Origin: Mageeibacillus sp. UBA3708
GTDB lineage: Bacteria; Bacillota; Clostridia; Saccharofermentanales; Saccharofermentanaceae
Assembly (NCBI GenBank): GCA_002371375.1
Contig: DFIB01000217.1
Location: forward strand, 1 to 23,069
DNA: 23,069 nucleotides
Direction: 5' to 3'
The notes beneath the pieces are model-generated. The model did no database searches. It saw nothing but the letters and a program-made list of their open reading frames with translations, and was not told the DNA's origin. The position numbers were made by a program, and so were the translations under genes. Positions 22,283-23,069 of the stretch are shown piece by piece. How positions within the stretch are numbered: position 1 is the stretch's first letter; every line of letters begins with the position of its first letter.

Positions 22283-23069
22283 ATGAGACAGAAACCAGTA
22301 GTTTTGATGGTTCTTGACGGTTACGGAATCTCCGAGAACCCCGAGGCAAATGCGGTCGCAATGGCGAAGACACCCGTTATGGACAAGCTCAGGGCAGAGT
22401 GTCCCTATGTTAAGGGCTTTGCTTCAGGACTTGCAGTAGGACTGCCTGACGGACAGATGGGTAACTCCGAGGTAGGTCACATGAATATCGGTTCGGGAAG
22501 GATCATCTATCAGGATCTCACACTCATCACAAAATATATCGAGGACGGCGTTTTCTTTGAGAACGAAGAGCTTCTCCGCGCTATCAACAACTGCAAGGAG
22601 AAGGGCTCAGATCTCCACATCTGGGGCCTCCTCTCCGACGGCGGCGTGCACAGCCACAACACACACCTCTATGCCATTATTGAGATGTGCAAGAAGAACG
22701 GCCTCGACCGCGTCTATGTACATCCTTTCTTCGACGGACGTGACACACCTCCGGCATCCGGCAAAGACTATCTGCAGCAGTTAGTTGACAAGATGGCTGA
22801 GATCGGCTGCGGCAAAGTCGCTTCAATGTCCGGACGTTACTATGCCATGGACAGGGACAATAACTGGGACCGTATCCAGAAGGCTTATGATTCACTCGTT
22901 ATCGGCGAGGGTGTTAAGGCAACAGATCCTGTTGAAGCAATGCAGAAGTCTTACGATGACGGCGTAACTGACGAATTCGTTTTGCCTACAGTCATCGTCA
23001 ATGAGGACGGCACACCCGTATCACTCGTTAAGCCCGATGACTCGATCATCTTCTTCAACTTCCGTCCTG
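22283..23069 (+). CDS. gpmI: 2,3-bisphosphoglycerate-independent phosphoglycerate mutase, 3'-truncated by window edge
   Basis: The first 262 codons of about 510 are present, open to the end of the window. The enzyme interconverts 3- and 2-phosphoglycerate in glycolysis and needs two Mn ions. The alkaline-phosphatase fold begins VVLMVLDGYGIS (metal ligand Asp12); the nucleophile is Ser62 in GQMGNSEVGHMNIGSGR. The inserted transferase domain shows LLSDGGVHSHNTH, FFDGRDTPP, SGRYYAMDRDNNWDR and the final IFFNFRP. The start has GGAGG 8-12 bases upstream. It may share readthrough from the DUF4250 gene as well as its own promoter. Confidence 0.97.
   Translation, partial: MRQKPVVLMVLDGYGISENPEANAVAMAKTPVMDKLRAECPYVKGFASGLAVGLPDGQMGNSEVGHMNIGSGRIIYQDLTLITKYIEDGVFFENEELLRAINNCKEKGSDLHIWGLLSDGGVHSHNTHLYAIIEMCKKNGLDRVYVHPFFDGRDTPPASGKDYLQQLVDKMAEIGCGKVASMSGRYYAMDRDNNWDRIQKAYDSLVIGEGVKATDPVEAMQKSYDDGVTDEFVLPTVIVNEDGTPVSLVKPDDSIIFFNFRP

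Noticed and set aside
22557..22967. Plus- and minus-strand ORFs within the last 500 bases
   Set aside because: They lie inside the clear gpmI frame, which simply has no stop codon before the window ends.

Overview
This window is a chromosomal segment of about 23 kb from a low-to-mid G+C Firmicute, most likely an anaerobic member of class Clostridia (gut or rumen type). The evidence is the family set (type II FAS genes, AgrC/AgrA-like two-component genes, DUF4250-like and DUF6935-like proteins, MazEF), the strong GGAGG ribosome-binding sites, and the clostridial order of the aromatic genes. No rRNA, tRNA, CRISPR array or intact transposon was found.

Layout. Bases 1-1649 hold the end of a fatty-acid operon (fabF 3' part, fabZ). 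Bases 1650-2143 are non-coding and rich in direct and inverted repeats. A leftward three-gene group follows: a six-TM protein, a LytTR response regulator and a GHKL histidine kinase (4822 down to 2144). Bases 4920-12575 are a complete aromatic amino-acid operon: aroF, tyrA, aroB, an aroA-aroC fusion, a chorismate mutase-aroE-aroK fusion and aroQ. A DUF6935-like gene and trmL follow it. Bases 13665-13860 hold a cluster of TGCGGAA palindromes. Next come a small XRE regulator with a likely operator, a GGDEF/EAL protein with decayed active sites, and a rightward group of two tandem membrane-anchored XRE regulators and two lipoproteins (16319-20579). The right end carries a zinc-ribbon membrane protein, mazEF on the minus strand, a divergent DUF4250 gene and the 5' part of gpmI.

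The strongest finding is in front of the aromatic operon. A consensus promoter at 4920-4948 is followed by a 25-codon leader ORF (4979-5056) in which eight of ten consecutive residues are Phe or Tyr. After it come three mutually exclusive pairings: a 1:2 protector (7 bp), a 2:3 antiterminator (12 contiguous bp) and a 3:4 terminator ending in six T. This is a classical ribosome-mediated attenuator that would sense charged tRNA-Phe and tRNA-Tyr, in a lineage where T-boxes normally do that job. It would control all seven steps from DAHP to chorismate plus chorismate mutase and prephenate dehydrogenase: nine activities in six polypeptides. Two multi-domain enzymes look like fusions of neighbours in the ancestral gene order. 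Feedback control is probably added by the N-terminal regulatory domain of AroF.

The second candidate for an undescribed system is the four-gene group at 16319-20579. In it two DNA-binding proteins tethered in the membrane sit next to a large solute-binding-like lipoprotein with no ABC permease. This suggests direct membrane-to-DNA signalling, which is inference only.
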